DNA of 64,000 bases from Puccinia triticina (taxonomy: Eukaryota; Basidiomycota; Pucciniomycetes; Pucciniales; Pucciniaceae), in assembly GCF_026914185.1 (NCBI RefSeq), contig NC_070567.1, forward strand, positions 6,474,001 to 6,538,000, read 5' to 3'. Of this stretch, positions 50,036 through 61,246 are shown in pieces. A program made the position numbers and the translations under genes. The notes beneath the pieces were generated by a model, which was given only the letters and a program-made list of their open reading frames with translations, was not told the origin of the DNA and made no database searches. Position 1 is the first letter of the stretch; every line of letters begins with the position of its first letter.

Positions 50036-50760
50036 TCCTCAGCTTTTGCCCTGGCCCAGCTGATGCTCATCTTTGGCACCGGCCAGCTGATGATGATCTT
50101 GGGCCCTGGCACAGCTGATGCTCAGCCTTGGCCATGTCTCAGCTGATGCTCAGCTTCAACCCTAGCCTTGCTGATTTTCAGCTCTGGTCCTGTCCAAGCT
50201 GATATCTTTGTACCTGGCCTGGGTCAGCTGATACTCAGGAAGCTAAGAATCAGATGGCCAGCTGGCCCAGGACTGGGTCAAAGCTAAGCATCAGCCGGCC
50301 AGGAATGGGAAAACACTGAGCATGTTGAGTTGTCTGTTAGTCTGCTACCATAATGTATCATCACAGTATGGAGGGCCATTGGATCAACCCATGAGCACTA
50401 AAAACTAACTACCCAGCTGGCAGCCACAAGCCTCTGTAGCCTATTTGGTAAAGGCATAACTCTAGTATGTGTCTCAGCATAGCTGAGGTTGTGAGTTTGA
50501 CTCTCACCAGACACATCTTCATTTTACAGTCTCTACAGAGCAAGGAATAGCACAAACCTGAGCATCAGCTGGGCAATTACTGGTCAAAAGGCTTGATTCC
50601 AAAGCTGAGAGTGAGCTTTGTGTTCTTGAAAAAGCTTAGTATGAGCTGGGCAAAAAGCTGATTATGAGCTGAGTATGAGCTGGGTACCAAATCTGAGATG
50701 CAGCTGGACAGAACTGAGGATCAGTTGGGCCCATCAAAAGCTGAGGACATCCTTGGTAAA
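50036..50760. repeat. Degenerate AGCTGA-containing repeat array
   Basis: The words cagctgatgctcag and agctgagtatgagctggg recur with loose spacing of about 40-45 bp at 50036-50300 and again at 50560-50740. No coding potential is seen. Confidence 0.6.
50433..50512 (+). ncRNA. tRNA-like (possible SINE head) sequence
   Basis: Contains an A-box-like TAGCCTATTTGGTAAAGGC and a B-box-like GAGTTTGACTCTCACC with a self-pairing T-arm (gtgag/ctcac). Between them, CTCAGCATAGCTGAG forms a long variable-arm hairpin as in Ser/Leu tRNAs, but the anticodon stem does not pair. Probably a tRNA-derived repeat and not a working tRNA gene. Confidence 0.35.
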
Positions 50761-50940
50761 TTTTGGAAGTTGAGGAGATGGTTGGGAGTTTGGGGTAGAT
50801 ATTGGATAGATGGTGGGTATCTGGCTGGAGCTAGCATGATTTCACTTGTCATTCACTGAATATTTTATTTTCCTGGTGTTACTCACTGTAATCACCCTCA
50901 TATCTCTACTGGATCAGAACAAAGACAAATCACACCTTGC

Positions 50941-51218
50941 AGAGCATCTCTAACGGTCCTAATGTGGATTGGTTTGCCTTAAGCAGCCTGCAAGGAAATG
51001 TCCCAAGGTGTCAACAATCTGCCACAGCAGCCCAAATTGTTGACTGTGAATGTTGGCGGATTTTGATAAATCACAGCCAAAGCTGCCAAAAGGAGCAGCC
51101 AAGGGCATCTTTGATCCACCCCCACGCTATTTTGCAGCTCTGCTGAATACCAAAAACACCTTGTGGCCCGCTGAAAGTGACTGCAGGTTGCAATAAGCAG
51201 GACTGTTGGAGATGCTCT
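50941..51218. mobile_element. MITE with AGAGCATCTC termini
   Basis: 278 bp bounded by AGAGCATCTCTAACGGTCC and its imperfect inverse GGACTGTTGGAGATGCTCT. Terminal similarity is clear; no flanking duplication could be fixed. Confidence 0.6.
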
Positions 51219-51287
51219 CATGCACCATTCTGGACAGTCTCACAGAAGGTTTCACACACTGGTTCACTTACGATCTCAAACTCATAT

Positions 51288-51484
51288 CACCAGGAAAAAT
51301 AAACTTTCACTAGACTACAGGTGACATCAGCCTAAGTCCACTGAGCTACCCACCAGTTGCACAGTTTGTAGGAAATAAAGGGGCCATTGTAGCCTAGTTG
51401 TGGTAGCACCAGAGCTGGAAAAAAGTGACAGCCATTGTTGCTTGATGTCACCTGATGTCTGGTGACAATTGATTTTTCCTGGTG
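51288..51484. mobile_element. CACTA-like MITE, CACCAGG family, copy 2
   Basis: 197 bp between CACCAGGAAAAAT and ATTTTTCCTGGTG, flanked by tat (51285-51287 and 51485-51487). Ends match copy 1 at 16766. The interior differs and holds an A-box-like tagcctagttgtggtagc. Confidence 0.75.
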
Positions 51485-52449
51485 TATGTCATGTTGAATT
51501 CCTTGGTCATTTGATCTCAAGCTCCTATTTCTCATTTGCATATGTAAAATAATCCAGACCACAAAGTAAAAGGAAATAAGAATGGGAATGCCAAGTTTGC
51601 GGTTAGATAGATGGAAACTAAAGCACTGCAGAAATCATTCTCTAGTGGAGCTTTGGCTCTATCAGAGCTCTTCTATGGAAGCACCGAGGGAAGTGAGGCC
51701 TTTTTTGTCTGTTGCTGAACAAGACATACAATCAATAATGGCAATTGCCTGATGAGCTCTGCAACCAATATGCTTACCTCCTTGAGGTGCTGAATTTATT
51801 CTATTGCTGAGGCTTAGGTCAGTTTGACAGGTAGATGCACTGGATCTGGTTAAGGTGAACATGAAGAAGCTTAAGCTTCATAATAATAACAGTCCTTGTC
51901 ATTGGGCAAGCTTTACACACCTCTCCAGATGACTGCTTTGATTTGCCTGAGTTTGCTCTTTGTCATTTGCTGATGTGGCAGAATCTACAGGAGAGCAGGA
52001 GGTCAGCCCTTGCTTGACCACACTGCTTATGCCATATGCATATGTATAGGCTTGAGGAGCAGTACTCACCTGCCTCCTGGTCTGAGCTTTGGCTGCACCC
52101 CTTAATTATTGTGTGGTGTTATGCACAAATCCTAACAGTCCCTTGTGCATTGAGCAGGGCTCATTATCAAATCCTAACAATATGTTTGATTCCTGTTTGC
52201 ATATCTTTGATCCTAGGAAATCCATGTATAAATATGTTTGGAAACCTTCTGCATAGGCATGGCTCTCAGGCGGGCTTGGACCAGCCAAAATCAGGCAGGG
52301 CGGGCCGGGCTGATTTGTCTCAAATCACTTCCCGACCTGAACTCGTTTAGCTTGCACGCTGCCCACAGGCTGCCCGTGGGCTCCAGCCAAAAATTTGAAA
52401 ACCAGTTTTTTTTTTATTCTTGAGCATGTGGTATATTTTTTTGAGCATA
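51485..52449. other. Gene-free region
   Basis: No supported gene or RNA on either strand; AT-rich with scattered short open frames lacking motifs. Confidence 0.4.
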
Positions 52450-53262
52450 TTAGGGGGGTTCACGATAGAATAAAAATAAAACTTGAGAGCTAATTTTAAG
52501 GCCTTTATGATCAATTTTTTAAAATATGAAGAAGTTGCTCTGATTTTCAGTGGACACCCAGTCCTGTCCATCTTGCCAGATTTTTAATTTGTTGATAAAG
52601 GCCTTAAAATTGACTCTGAACTTTTATTTTTATCCTATTAGGGGGGTTCACAATAGGGGGGTTCACAATACGATAAAAATAAAACTTTAGAGCCAATTTT
52701 AAGGCCTTTACAGACAATTTTTTAAAAAATGAAGAACACCCTCTGATTACCAGGGGACACCTAATCCTGTACATCCTGCCATATTTTTAAAAAGTTTTTG
52801 ATAAAGGCCTTAAAATTGACTCTAAAGTTTTATTTTTATCCTATTGTGAACCCCCCTAATAGGATAAAAATAAAATTTTAGAGTCAATTTTAAGGCCTTT
52901 ATCAACAAATTTTTAAAAATCTGGCAAGATGTGCAGGACTGGGTGTCCCCTGAGAATCAGAGCAACCTCTTCATTTTTAAAAAAAATGTTCATAAAGGCC
53001 TTAAGGGCCTGTACCATAGGGCATTGAAATTGAAATTTTCCAAATTTATTTGCCTCAAAATTTCTTGGGACAAAAAATGAGCCTGGCCAAAATGTAGGCC
53101 TGAGCCCAAATGTGAAGAATTTCAATATTTGAACCCTCTGCTAGTTTTCAATTTTTGTGTACAGGGCAAAAAAAGTTGAAATTTTTCAAAATTGAGGCCC
53201 ATGGTACAGGCCCTAAGATTAGCTCTCAAGTTTTGTTTTTATCCTATTGTGAACCCCCCTAT
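52450..53262. mobile_element. Head-to-tail cluster of three GGTTCACAATAGG MITEs
   Basis: Three palindromic units share ends GGGGGGTTCACAATAGGATA followed by aaaataaaactt.agagccaat and the inverse tttatttttatcctattgtg. Approximate units: 52450-52645, 52646-52856 and 52857-53262. The third is split by another MITE at 53005-53213. Confidence 0.75.
53005..53213. mobile_element. MITE of the GGGCCTGTACCAT family, nested
   Basis: 209 bp from GGGCCTGTACCAT to ATGGTACAGGCCC with taa on both sides (53002-53004, 53214-53216), as for PIF/Harbinger elements. It splits an older MITE and is homologous to 32879-33096. Confidence 0.85.
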
Positions 53263-53265
53263 TAA

Positions 53266-53415
53266 GGCCCCGTTTGGAGCCGATATAATCCAGGCGGTAT
53301 ATGAGTTTATTTGCGTGACATCCTATGTGACATCTGATCAGGTCCGTCAAAACTTGATCAGATGTCACAAAATTCCAGATTATATCGCGCAATTATATCG
53401 GCTCCAAACGGGGCC
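53266..53415. mobile_element. Tourist-like MITE, short form, upstream of RPB5
   Basis: 150 bp from GGCCCCGTTTGGAGCCGATA to TATCGGCTCCAAACGGGGCC, flanked by taa (53263-53265, 53416-53418). Termini match the copies at 28205 and 41710, but the interior is different and shorter. It ends 273 bp upstream of the RPB5 start codon. Confidence 0.88.
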
Positions 53416-53688
53416 TAAATAATCCCTACACAACTTTGGGGGGAGTGGCCAGTCATCAACAAAAGAAGAAAATGTGAAGCCCCGCGCGGCATGTGGGGTC
53501 CACAAGGTCACACAGGCCATGTCACATGAGGGGGAGTCGGCTTGAAGGCGGAGCTGCGCCAGCGCAGCGCTGAGAATCCGGTGCGGCGGACATCTCTGCG
53601 CTTCAGATGAAATTTGGAGGCGCAGCCTGCGGACCATCCAATCCTCACTCACTTCATTCCAGAAACCACCTATCACGAGTCACTTCAG

Positions 53689-54773
53689 ATGGAAGACGAT
53701 CGAGAGGCCGCAAGATTACATCGGGTCAATCGGACTATCAAAGAACTCGTCCGGGATAGGGTCAGTGATCCGTTCCTTCCAAAGAAAAAAATTGCAGCGG
53801 CTCGTTTCGGGTGTTCTGATAAACTCTCTAAACCTTTTCTTCTGCTGATCTGTGTCGTGTTTCTCGATAAAAAAAACATCAACTACGCCTATAATCAACC
53901 GAAACAAAATTTTGAATCACCATCTTCACCTCATGCTCAGGGATATGAAGTCTCAGACGCGGAAATCAACGTGTCTTTAGATGTATTCAAAGCTGACCTA
54001 GCAAGCGAGTTAGTCGTCAAAATTGATATCGTCCTGGGTCTTAAATGCCTATATTATTGAATATTTGAGTTGACTGATGTCTCTCCCTTCACATTCCAGC
54101 AAGAAAAATATCCACTTTGCGGCTGTCAATCCCGAAACGACTCAGGGGATTTATGTTTACTACTCAGATGAGAAATCCGTTGGAATTAAAACTATGAGAA
54201 AGTGAGACCGCTTTTCTTTGATTCCTTCATTTCTCGGTGCTTCATCTGACTTGTCTCCCAACAATGTCGACACGCTAAATTACACTCACTGCATGCGTTT
54301 TTTGTTCTTTCCGACCAAATGAAAGGTTTATTGGGATCCTTGACGAAAAAAAGATAGAATCAGGAATCCTGATTTATTCTCAGGCGATGACACCATCGGC
54401 AAACAAAGTGATTGCATCAATGGCCCAACAATTCACCTTGGAAGCCTTTCAAGAATCCGAACTATTGGTCAACATTACTCGTCACATCATGGTTCCACGA
54501 CATGAAGTGATGAAACCTGAAGAGAAAAAGGCATTGTTGACAAGATAGTCAGTCATTTTCCAACTTCCACCACTAAATAATCATAGTTTGAATTGACCTG
54601 GGAAAAACGTTCTGACATTCACCTGCAGTCGACTCAAAGACACTCAACTACCCAGAATTCAACTCACTGATCCCGTCGCCCGATATTATGGTTTGAAAAG
54701 AGGACAAGTCGTCCGAATCACCAGACCTTCCGAAACTGCTGGAAGATATGTGAGCTATCGTTTAGCAATGTAA
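53689..54773 (+). CDS. RPB5: RNA polymerase I/II/III shared subunit RPABC1 (RPB5)
   Basis: Subunit common to all three nuclear RNA polymerases; its jaw domain contacts downstream DNA. Five exons: 53689-53760, 53941-54008, 54100-54201, 54326-54547, 54629-54773; 202 residues against 205-215 in other fungi and animals. The N-terminal part ([30 protein letters not shown]) is the eukaryote-specific jaw domain; the C-terminal part ([55 protein letters not shown]) is the module shared with archaeal RpoH. The end of exon 2 is set by a GTTAGT donor, the only one that keeps frame with the acceptor at 54099. Complete and apparently functional. Confidence 0.96.
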
Positions 54774-55991
54774 CTGTAACAATTTTAGCACTTCAACCCC
54801 TAGCCAGTATCCCGCGTGGGATATCCGTTACATAATCCGGGATATTTGTCGAGGGACCGCGGATCAAGCCAGATATCTGAAACCCGAGGTTCCGAAACCT
54901 GTGGATATGGGCGGATATTTCTGGATCTGAAGCGGGGCTTTTCAGGATGCAGAGGCTCAGCGGAATAGACACACGCACAAGATGAGAGGAAACTGGCAAA
55001 CGGCTGGAATATGAAAAGGAACTGGGGCAAAAACCCCCTACAAGAGAGAGGATGCCTTGTAAGGGCACCTCAAACATAAACACAAGGACAAACAACCACA
55101 GCCGCAACATTGCAGGGCTAATTCAACACGAGCTTAACAAAGCCTCTCTGGAGGAGGGCCCCGCAGGGTCTCTGTCTCACAGAGAGGCTTGCCCCCAAGC
55201 GGCAAGGTTTGGCGTGAATCCTGACGGGCCTGAGGCTTGGCCAACCCCCAAATTTCATTAAATCCTTTGTTACACATCAACCACTACCGGGATAGGCCCA
55301 TGAGTGGCATGGCCTTGAAGCCTAGCTTCTTGCACAGGCAGCCAGCCATCCACCATCCATCAAGCCCCTTGTAGAGCTGCTGGACATGCTTTCAAAAACC
55401 ATGCCAAGCGTGTCCCAGCGAGCAGAGCGTGTTTTTTTCAACTCCTGTACACATTTTATGTGTGGCCTGCATACCAAATGTAGTTCATTGTTCAATTCAA
55501 ACAATAAACATACTTCATGTACTTATTAGAAGTAATTGAAACTTTCATGTACTTATCCAATAGTATGGTGTGAGATCAATCCTGGAATCATGATTCCATG
55601 ACTTTACATCCTTGTAGCTTTAAGGCCATTCAAGGCATCAACATGTGGCCTATGTAGTCTTGAAGGCCAGATGCAGACCTTCAATTTGGCACCTGGGTGG
55701 CCAATTTGGCCACCAGGATGCTATAGAAAAGTGGTGCCAAACTTTCCCACCAGCCAAATGGGTGAAAGCTGTACTCAGGACTCACGCCAAATTTCGCCGC
55801 TTAGTCCCAAGTCCCTCCTTTGGAGGCTTGTGCTTCGCGCGAGGGGCCCCTGCCCACCCCTCAAAAGAGGGACTGACTAAGTTCAAATTAAACAAGGTTG
55901 TGGCGCCACAACTGCATGGCCGTATTCTTCAGCAAGCTTAACTTAGCCTCTCCAAGAAGGTGCAAACCGTCTCCAAAGGAGAGGCTTAGGA
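54774..55991. other. Gene-free region with hairpins
   Basis: No gene is supported. A hairpin formed by GCCTCTCTGGAGG and CTCACAGAGAGGC lies at about 55141-55190. Repeated gatatt(t/c)g words occur at 54815-54925. Confidence 0.4.
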
Positions 55992-56641
55992 CTAGAGATG
56001 GCAAACAAGTACTTGTTGCTGGGTACCAGGTACCTGTTTGGCCCTACAGGTACCCGCCGGCTGGTGCGGGTGTCCAGAATTCTGGTGGGGAGGACGGCGG
56101 GTACCTGCCAGTCAGCCGGTCATCAAAAGGGATACAAACTCTTAATGACCCCCTGACCGGCCATCAAAGAGGAGAAAACCTCTTGATGACCGGTCAGGGG
56201 GTCATCAAAGAGGAAAAAACCTCTCAATGACCGTTAATTAGGTTGAAGAACCTACACCCTCTTGATGACTGGTCAGCTGGTCATCAAAGAGCCTACAGCC
56301 TCTCAATGACCGGTCAGCCGGTCATCAAAGAGCCTACAGCTTCTCAATGACCAGTCAGCCAGTCATCAAAGAGGATAAAACCTCTTGATGACCTTTAAGC
56401 TGGTCATTGAAGAGCCTACAGCCTCTTGATGACCGTGACTGGTCATCAAAAGGGATGCAACCTCTTGATGACCGGCTGACCGGTCATCAAAGATGATAAA
56501 GGCTCTTGATGACCGGTCAGCTGGTCATTGAAGAGGATAAAACCTCTTGATAACCATTAAGCCAGTCATTGAAGAGCCTACAGCCTCTTAATGACTGGTC
56601 AGCCGGCCATCAAAGGTGATAACCGGGTACCTGTGCCTGGC
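55992..56641. mobile_element. Non-autonomous hAT-like element filled by a minisatellite
   Basis: Left end TAGAGATGGCAAACAAGTAC and right end with inverted form CAGTGCCAGGCACAGGTACC; both are followed inward by GGTACC-rich DNA as in the hAT copies of this window. Between them lies a tandem array instead of a transposase. Ends are imperfect and no duplication was found. Confidence 0.5.
56111..56620. repeat. Palindromic minisatellite, about 11 units
   Basis: Units of about 45 bp with core TGACCGGTCAGCCGGTCATC followed by aaagag..ctacagcctc. Each unit is self-complementary (cctcttgatgac against gtcatcaaagag), so each can form a hairpin. Unit-to-unit divergence shows it is not brand new. Confidence 0.85.
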
Positions 56642-56962
56642 ACTGTAAGCGCTTCACTAGACAAGGGTCAAGGGCAAGGAGAAGGGCACAAGGGGCGAGG
56701 GGCAGCTTCTAGAACCTCTGTCTGTTTATTGCAGGGGAGGTGGAGCTATCTTGGGGGAAGTCTCAGTACTTCCCTCTATATACAACTTCTTAGCATAGAG
56801 GAGAGAAGGGAAAAGGAGGCTACTCACCTAGCTTGGGGGAAGTCTCAGTACTTCCCTGCCAAGCTAGGAGGGACCAAGTAGGCAGTCAATGCTGGTCTGT
56901 GACACCTGAGTGATACTCTCTGTGAGTTTGAGGGAGCCGCGGCTCACATACCCCCCACCTAT
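56642..56962 (-). repeat. Orphan LTR with adjoining polypurine tract
   Basis: Minus-strand reading: polypurine CATAGGTGGGGGGTA (56949-56962) then LTR from TGTGAGCC to GCGCTTACA (56642-56948). Inside are a TATATAGAGG box and CAATAAA polyadenylation signal in the right order, and a duplicated gggggaagtctcagtacttc at 56751 and 56837. No gag-pol follows, so the element is truncated. Confidence 0.55.
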
Positions 56963-58071
56963 GAAAAAAAGCTATGGGGGGTGTTGTTGGACGTTGTGAT
57001 GAACAAAAGTGGTCCCTGTGTAGAATTGGAAGGACTCCGCCGCTCCAAGATGATTCCCGGGTAAATTTGGGTGATCTGGAGAAACTCCGCTCCGCAGCTC
57101 TGCCGCGTTGTAGGGCTCTGAGTGAGATAAATAAAGTAAAGCACGTAAAATAATAAAGCTCCGCAGATGTAAACCGTAAAATAAAGCTCCTCCGCATCAA
57201 GAAGATAAATCTGCCACAAAACTTTGCAAAACCACAAGAAAAAAGCCGTAAAGCAAGCACAAAATCTCTGCAAAGTACAATTGTAGCACATAAAGCAAGT
57301 CTGCAATAAAAAACTCCGCTCCGCTGTAGGGACTCCAAAGGGATGGATGAGTGGTAATAAAAGTTCCTTTGAGGGGGAGATAAGATGTTAATAAGTTGAA
57401 AGCCTATTACAATTTACGGGTGGTTTGAAAGACCTGCCCCTCTGATGGTACTATGCAAATAATCAAGAGTCTTGTAATCAATATTTAAATGGTGTGGCTG
57501 ATTCCAAAGATAGCTCTTACTTTTGTATAGTAATCTCTATCTGACCTAGATCACTTGCATCAATAGTTGTGGTGAATCTTTTGTAACTTGGTTTAACGTG
57601 GTGGTTGCAATAAAGTTTGATATATGTTGTAAAATTTGTGATGTTAAATTGCTGACACTATGTTGTTATAATAATCTGTTACAAAGTAAATATATATATA
57701 TATATGGGTTGGATGTTGGATGTTGGTTGGTTGGTTGGTTGTTGGTTCTACTACTGTTTTTAACACACACTAAAGTTCTCTACACTACTCCACTACTAAT
57801 AACCACAATAAACAGACCTTCCTAGGCTGCTACAAACTAAAATAACCACAGTTACCAAACCTCTATAGGCTGATGGGGAAAAAAGGAAAATCATAGTGGG
57901 GAGAGGCCCTCCTTTTATGTTGGAGGATGAGGTATTTCTGCTGCAGGAAGCTCCTTGTGAGGGATTTCTGCTGCAGGGGTTCTCACCTAAACAGCCTTTC
58001 TACACAGCCACAAATACAAACAACACAGCTTTGCTGTGCTAGATACACTTTAATGGAAAGGGTGTGGACGG
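56963..58071. other. Gene-free region, retroelement remnant and simple repeats
   Basis: No coding sequence is supported. The first 400 bp, with repeated aaagctccgc words, is probably internal DNA of the truncated LTR element. A (TA)n tract at about 57689-57704 and a ggtt repeat at 57722-57743 follow. Confidence 0.4.
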
Positions 58072-59983
58072 TGTGGTAGACGGAAAAGTGAAAAATCAAA
58101 AGTTTTGTCTCATACATATGCTTACTCACCCTAGGCCTCAAGATACCACCAAATGGACCTCAGAAATGTATTCTACGGCCAATTTTACCCCTATTCACCA
58201 CTGGAAGCGTCACTGGAACCCTTCTGGATTGGAAGTTACACCCTCTTGGACCCTCATGGACACGGCCAGCCCCAGTCATCAACCTGTCACACCCCTCAAG
58301 TCACCTTTCCCAGGTATACACATACTCAGCCCCAGCCAAACACATACTCTTTTCTATCCCTCTTATCTCCACTTCTTATGCAGGGGACCAACCCCATTTC
58401 TTCTGTATTTGACATGTCCCTGCCTCATTTATGCACCCCTTGCAGCTGCATGCAGTCTTCTGAACCCATTTCTGCACTCCTTGCATTAGTCTGACACCAC
58501 TCATGCACCCCTTGCATGAGGTACCCCTTCATTTGAAATTTCCCCGCTTTGTGTATGCACTCCTTGCATTAGTATGACATCATCTTTCATTTCTCACCCC
58601 ACTTTTTGCCTGTATTTAGTATCTTCTGACACCACTTGTACACAGCCCACCAGCTTACATCCCTCATCCAGGGTCCCCCTTGTAGCTAAAATCCCTCACA
58701 TTTGCCTATATAAGGAGCTCTCTCCACCCCAGACTCACCATCACATCTATACCTCACCACAACCCTCATATTTGCAAATAACTACTGAATTCACTCTCAA
58801 ATCTCACATACCTGTCATCAAACAACTTCATCTGGAACTAGGCCAGACCTACCACTTGATTAAAACTTGCCAAGCTTAGCTTGGTGGGTCTTGTTATCTG
58901 ATAGTATAGAAGGGCAAAGTTTGCACCTCCATCATCCCCTTCTCCATTCAGCAACAGGGTTTCAAAACCCCTTTGAGTCTTACAAGGGGAAAAAGAGGGG
59001 GAAGTCAAGGTCTGATGTTGATGGGGAGGGGTCCTGCCGGCTGATGGCGGTGTGGAACTACTCAAAGGGGAGAATAGAGCTTGGAAGGTAAATGGATAGC
59101 AACACTAGTACTAATGTAAGCTATGCAAGGGTGCTGATGAGGCTGCCTTCCTGACTAATGCTGAGGGGATGAGAGTAACACTAAGAAAAAAGAAGAAAAG
59201 GTGTGGCTGATTTCTGCTTGATCTTAGGAGCTAGTACTATGAGCTTTAACTACTGACTACTGAGGGTAAGAGAGATGGAGGATTGATGAGAGTGGGGAAC
59301 TTATAATTTCTGTATCCAAAATTATCTATAAATTCTGTATATATTTCTCTGCATGAGGTACAAGTGAGGGGGGGGGAAGACAATTCTTATAGTAAGGAGG
59401 GATGAGCACAGACAATGAAGAGTTCTGGCTATGAGAATGAAGGTTGTACAAATGAGGAAGAGTGATGTGAACATAGTAACAGTATGTAATGATGAGCAAT
59501 GCTGAAAAGGGAATGCTGGTTATGGGAATAAAAGAATGTACTAATGGGGAAAAGTGATGAGAACATAGTAACTACTTGTAATGATGAGCACTACTGAAAG
59601 AGGTAAGCACAGATCTAATGATGTAATGTGTTCAATAGCCATAGTACATAATGAGGAATGTATGTAAAGGGTTTAGTATGTGAAAGTAATTATGTAAAAG
59701 GGATGTACTGTAATGATTCCAGTAAGTTACTAATGAATTGAGTATTGTAACTAATGAAGACTATAGATTATCTGTAAGTCTTATATCCTCTATAACTATT
59801 GAACCATTGAAGATAAGGGTATACTATGTATGAGGGACTATATGTGAAATTTGATGAAGAATCTGAATATGCAATAATAATGAGGTATTTGTGAAGGGTT
59901 ATGGGGAAATGTTCAATGTAATGATGAATATATGTAAAAGAAAGCAATAAAATACTACTTATGGTTTGGAATGGAGCACCACA
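58072..59983 (-). repeat. Candidate long LTR (about 1.9 kb)
   Basis: Plus-strand ends TGTGGTAG and ACCACA are inverted copies, and the right end abuts the polypurine tract. The TGTGGTAGACG start matches the solo LTR at 12839. A CCTATATAAGGAG box lies at 58700. The partner LTR is outside the window, so the boundaries cannot be confirmed; a shorter LTR ending near 58880 remains possible. Confidence 0.45.
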
Positions 59984-60058
59984 TCCTCCCCCAACTTATT
60001 GTCTGTCCCCAGGCAATGCACCAAAGAGAAGAGTGATCCAGAAAGAGTTGAAGAATGT

Positions 60059-60305
60059 TGAGTCCAAGAGTCCAAAGTCCAAAGTCCAGTGTTCTTCCTC
60101 CAAAAGGTGAAATCCAAAGTCCTGAGTAGCAGTCCAAATCCAGAGTCCAGTGTCCAAAGCCAATTAGAATCCAAGTATAATCCAAGTCCAGTATATCTGC
60201 GTCCAAGGTGTCCAAGTCCAATTAAAAGTCCAATAGTCCTATGTATCCAGAGTATCCATAGTCCAGTTTCCAATCCAAAGAGTCCAGTATCCAAAAGAAG
60301 GTCCA
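60059..60305. repeat. Degenerate AGTCCA repeat
   Basis: The hexamer-like word agtcca(a) recurs more than 20 times with irregular spacers over about 250 bp. Open frames across it are low-complexity and not genes. Confidence 0.75.
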
Positions 60306-60756
60306 ATTATCAATGAGGGGTGAATGTTTAAGAAGATCTAACTCTGCTGAAGGCAATATCCTTGAGACAGACACATATTAGACTAATTTCCACTCTGGAG
60401 AATAATTTTCCCGCCTAACTGAGGCTAAGGAAGAATGCAATGATTGATGATGATTGATTGATTGATTGATGAGGTTGATAATTGTAATTTCTGAAGGGTG
60501 TGAATGATTTGGAATTGAATGACTGGATTTCTGAGTTTCTGAGTATATAATGTAAAGTTCAGTGAAGAGAATTTGAAGTCCAGAGAGGTTGATAAGCTGT
60601 CCAAAGAATATTCTTGCTCAAGTTGGGTGGTTTCTGAGCTGCAATGTGTTGGAAGAAATTGATTATAATGATGAATGAATGAGTGATTGGATTGCTGATT
60701 GAATAATTCCTAGAATACAGGGTGAAGATGATGAAGTTCCAATATTGTGGTGGTTG

Positions 60757-60950
60757 GATGTCCAGTAATTGCTATGGGATGGTAAGGAATAATGATGGAT
60801 TGATGGATGGATGAATTGATTGATGTCCAGTAATTAATATTTAGATGGTAAGGAATAATGATGATTGGATGGATTGATGGATGGATGAATTGATTGATGT
60901 CCAGTAATTAATATTTAGATGGTAAGGAATAATGATGATTGGATGGATAA
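60757..60950. repeat. 65-74 bp tandem repeat, three units
   Basis: The word tccagtaatt starts at 60761, 60826 and 60900, each followed by atggtaaggaataatgatg. Internally the units contain gattgatggatgg microrepeats. Confidence 0.85.
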
Positions 60951-61023
60951 AAATGAGTGATGATTCCAGAATGAATTCCTTTTCCATGATGATGGTTTTT
61001 CTCTTTCTTCTTTCCTCCGTGTC

Positions 61024-61041
61024 GTGTGTGTGTGTGTGTGT
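61024..61041. repeat. (GT)n microsatellite
   Basis: About nine GT dinucleotides at the left border of the CpG-rich segment. Confidence 0.9.
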
Positions 61042-61246
61042 CCCATTATTCTTGAGTACTTCACTCCTTTTAATTTCCCCATGTCCACTACGAAAAAGCG
61101 TTAAATTTTGTACAGAGGAGGAATGGAACATGTGTCCATGCGCGCGTGCTGTCGAAAGAGGGGTCCTGATGTCTGAGCGGGGGCTCCAAGCGGGAGGCGC
61201 GCGTGCGGAATGACGAAAAGAAAAATAGAAAATGGTCGACCTGTAT

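Noticed and set aside
50433..50512. Functional tRNA gene
   Set aside because: Box motifs exist but the anticodon stem does not pair and the acceptor has mismatches, so only a tRNA-like repeat is reported.
56111..56620. CRISPR-like array
   Set aside because: Units are contiguous and self-complementary without unique spacers, and the genome is eukaryotic.
59955..60306. Minus-strand ORFs of 88 and 115 codons rich in Leu, Asp, Trp
   Set aside because: They translate the AGTCCA tandem repeat and adjacent polypurine tract.
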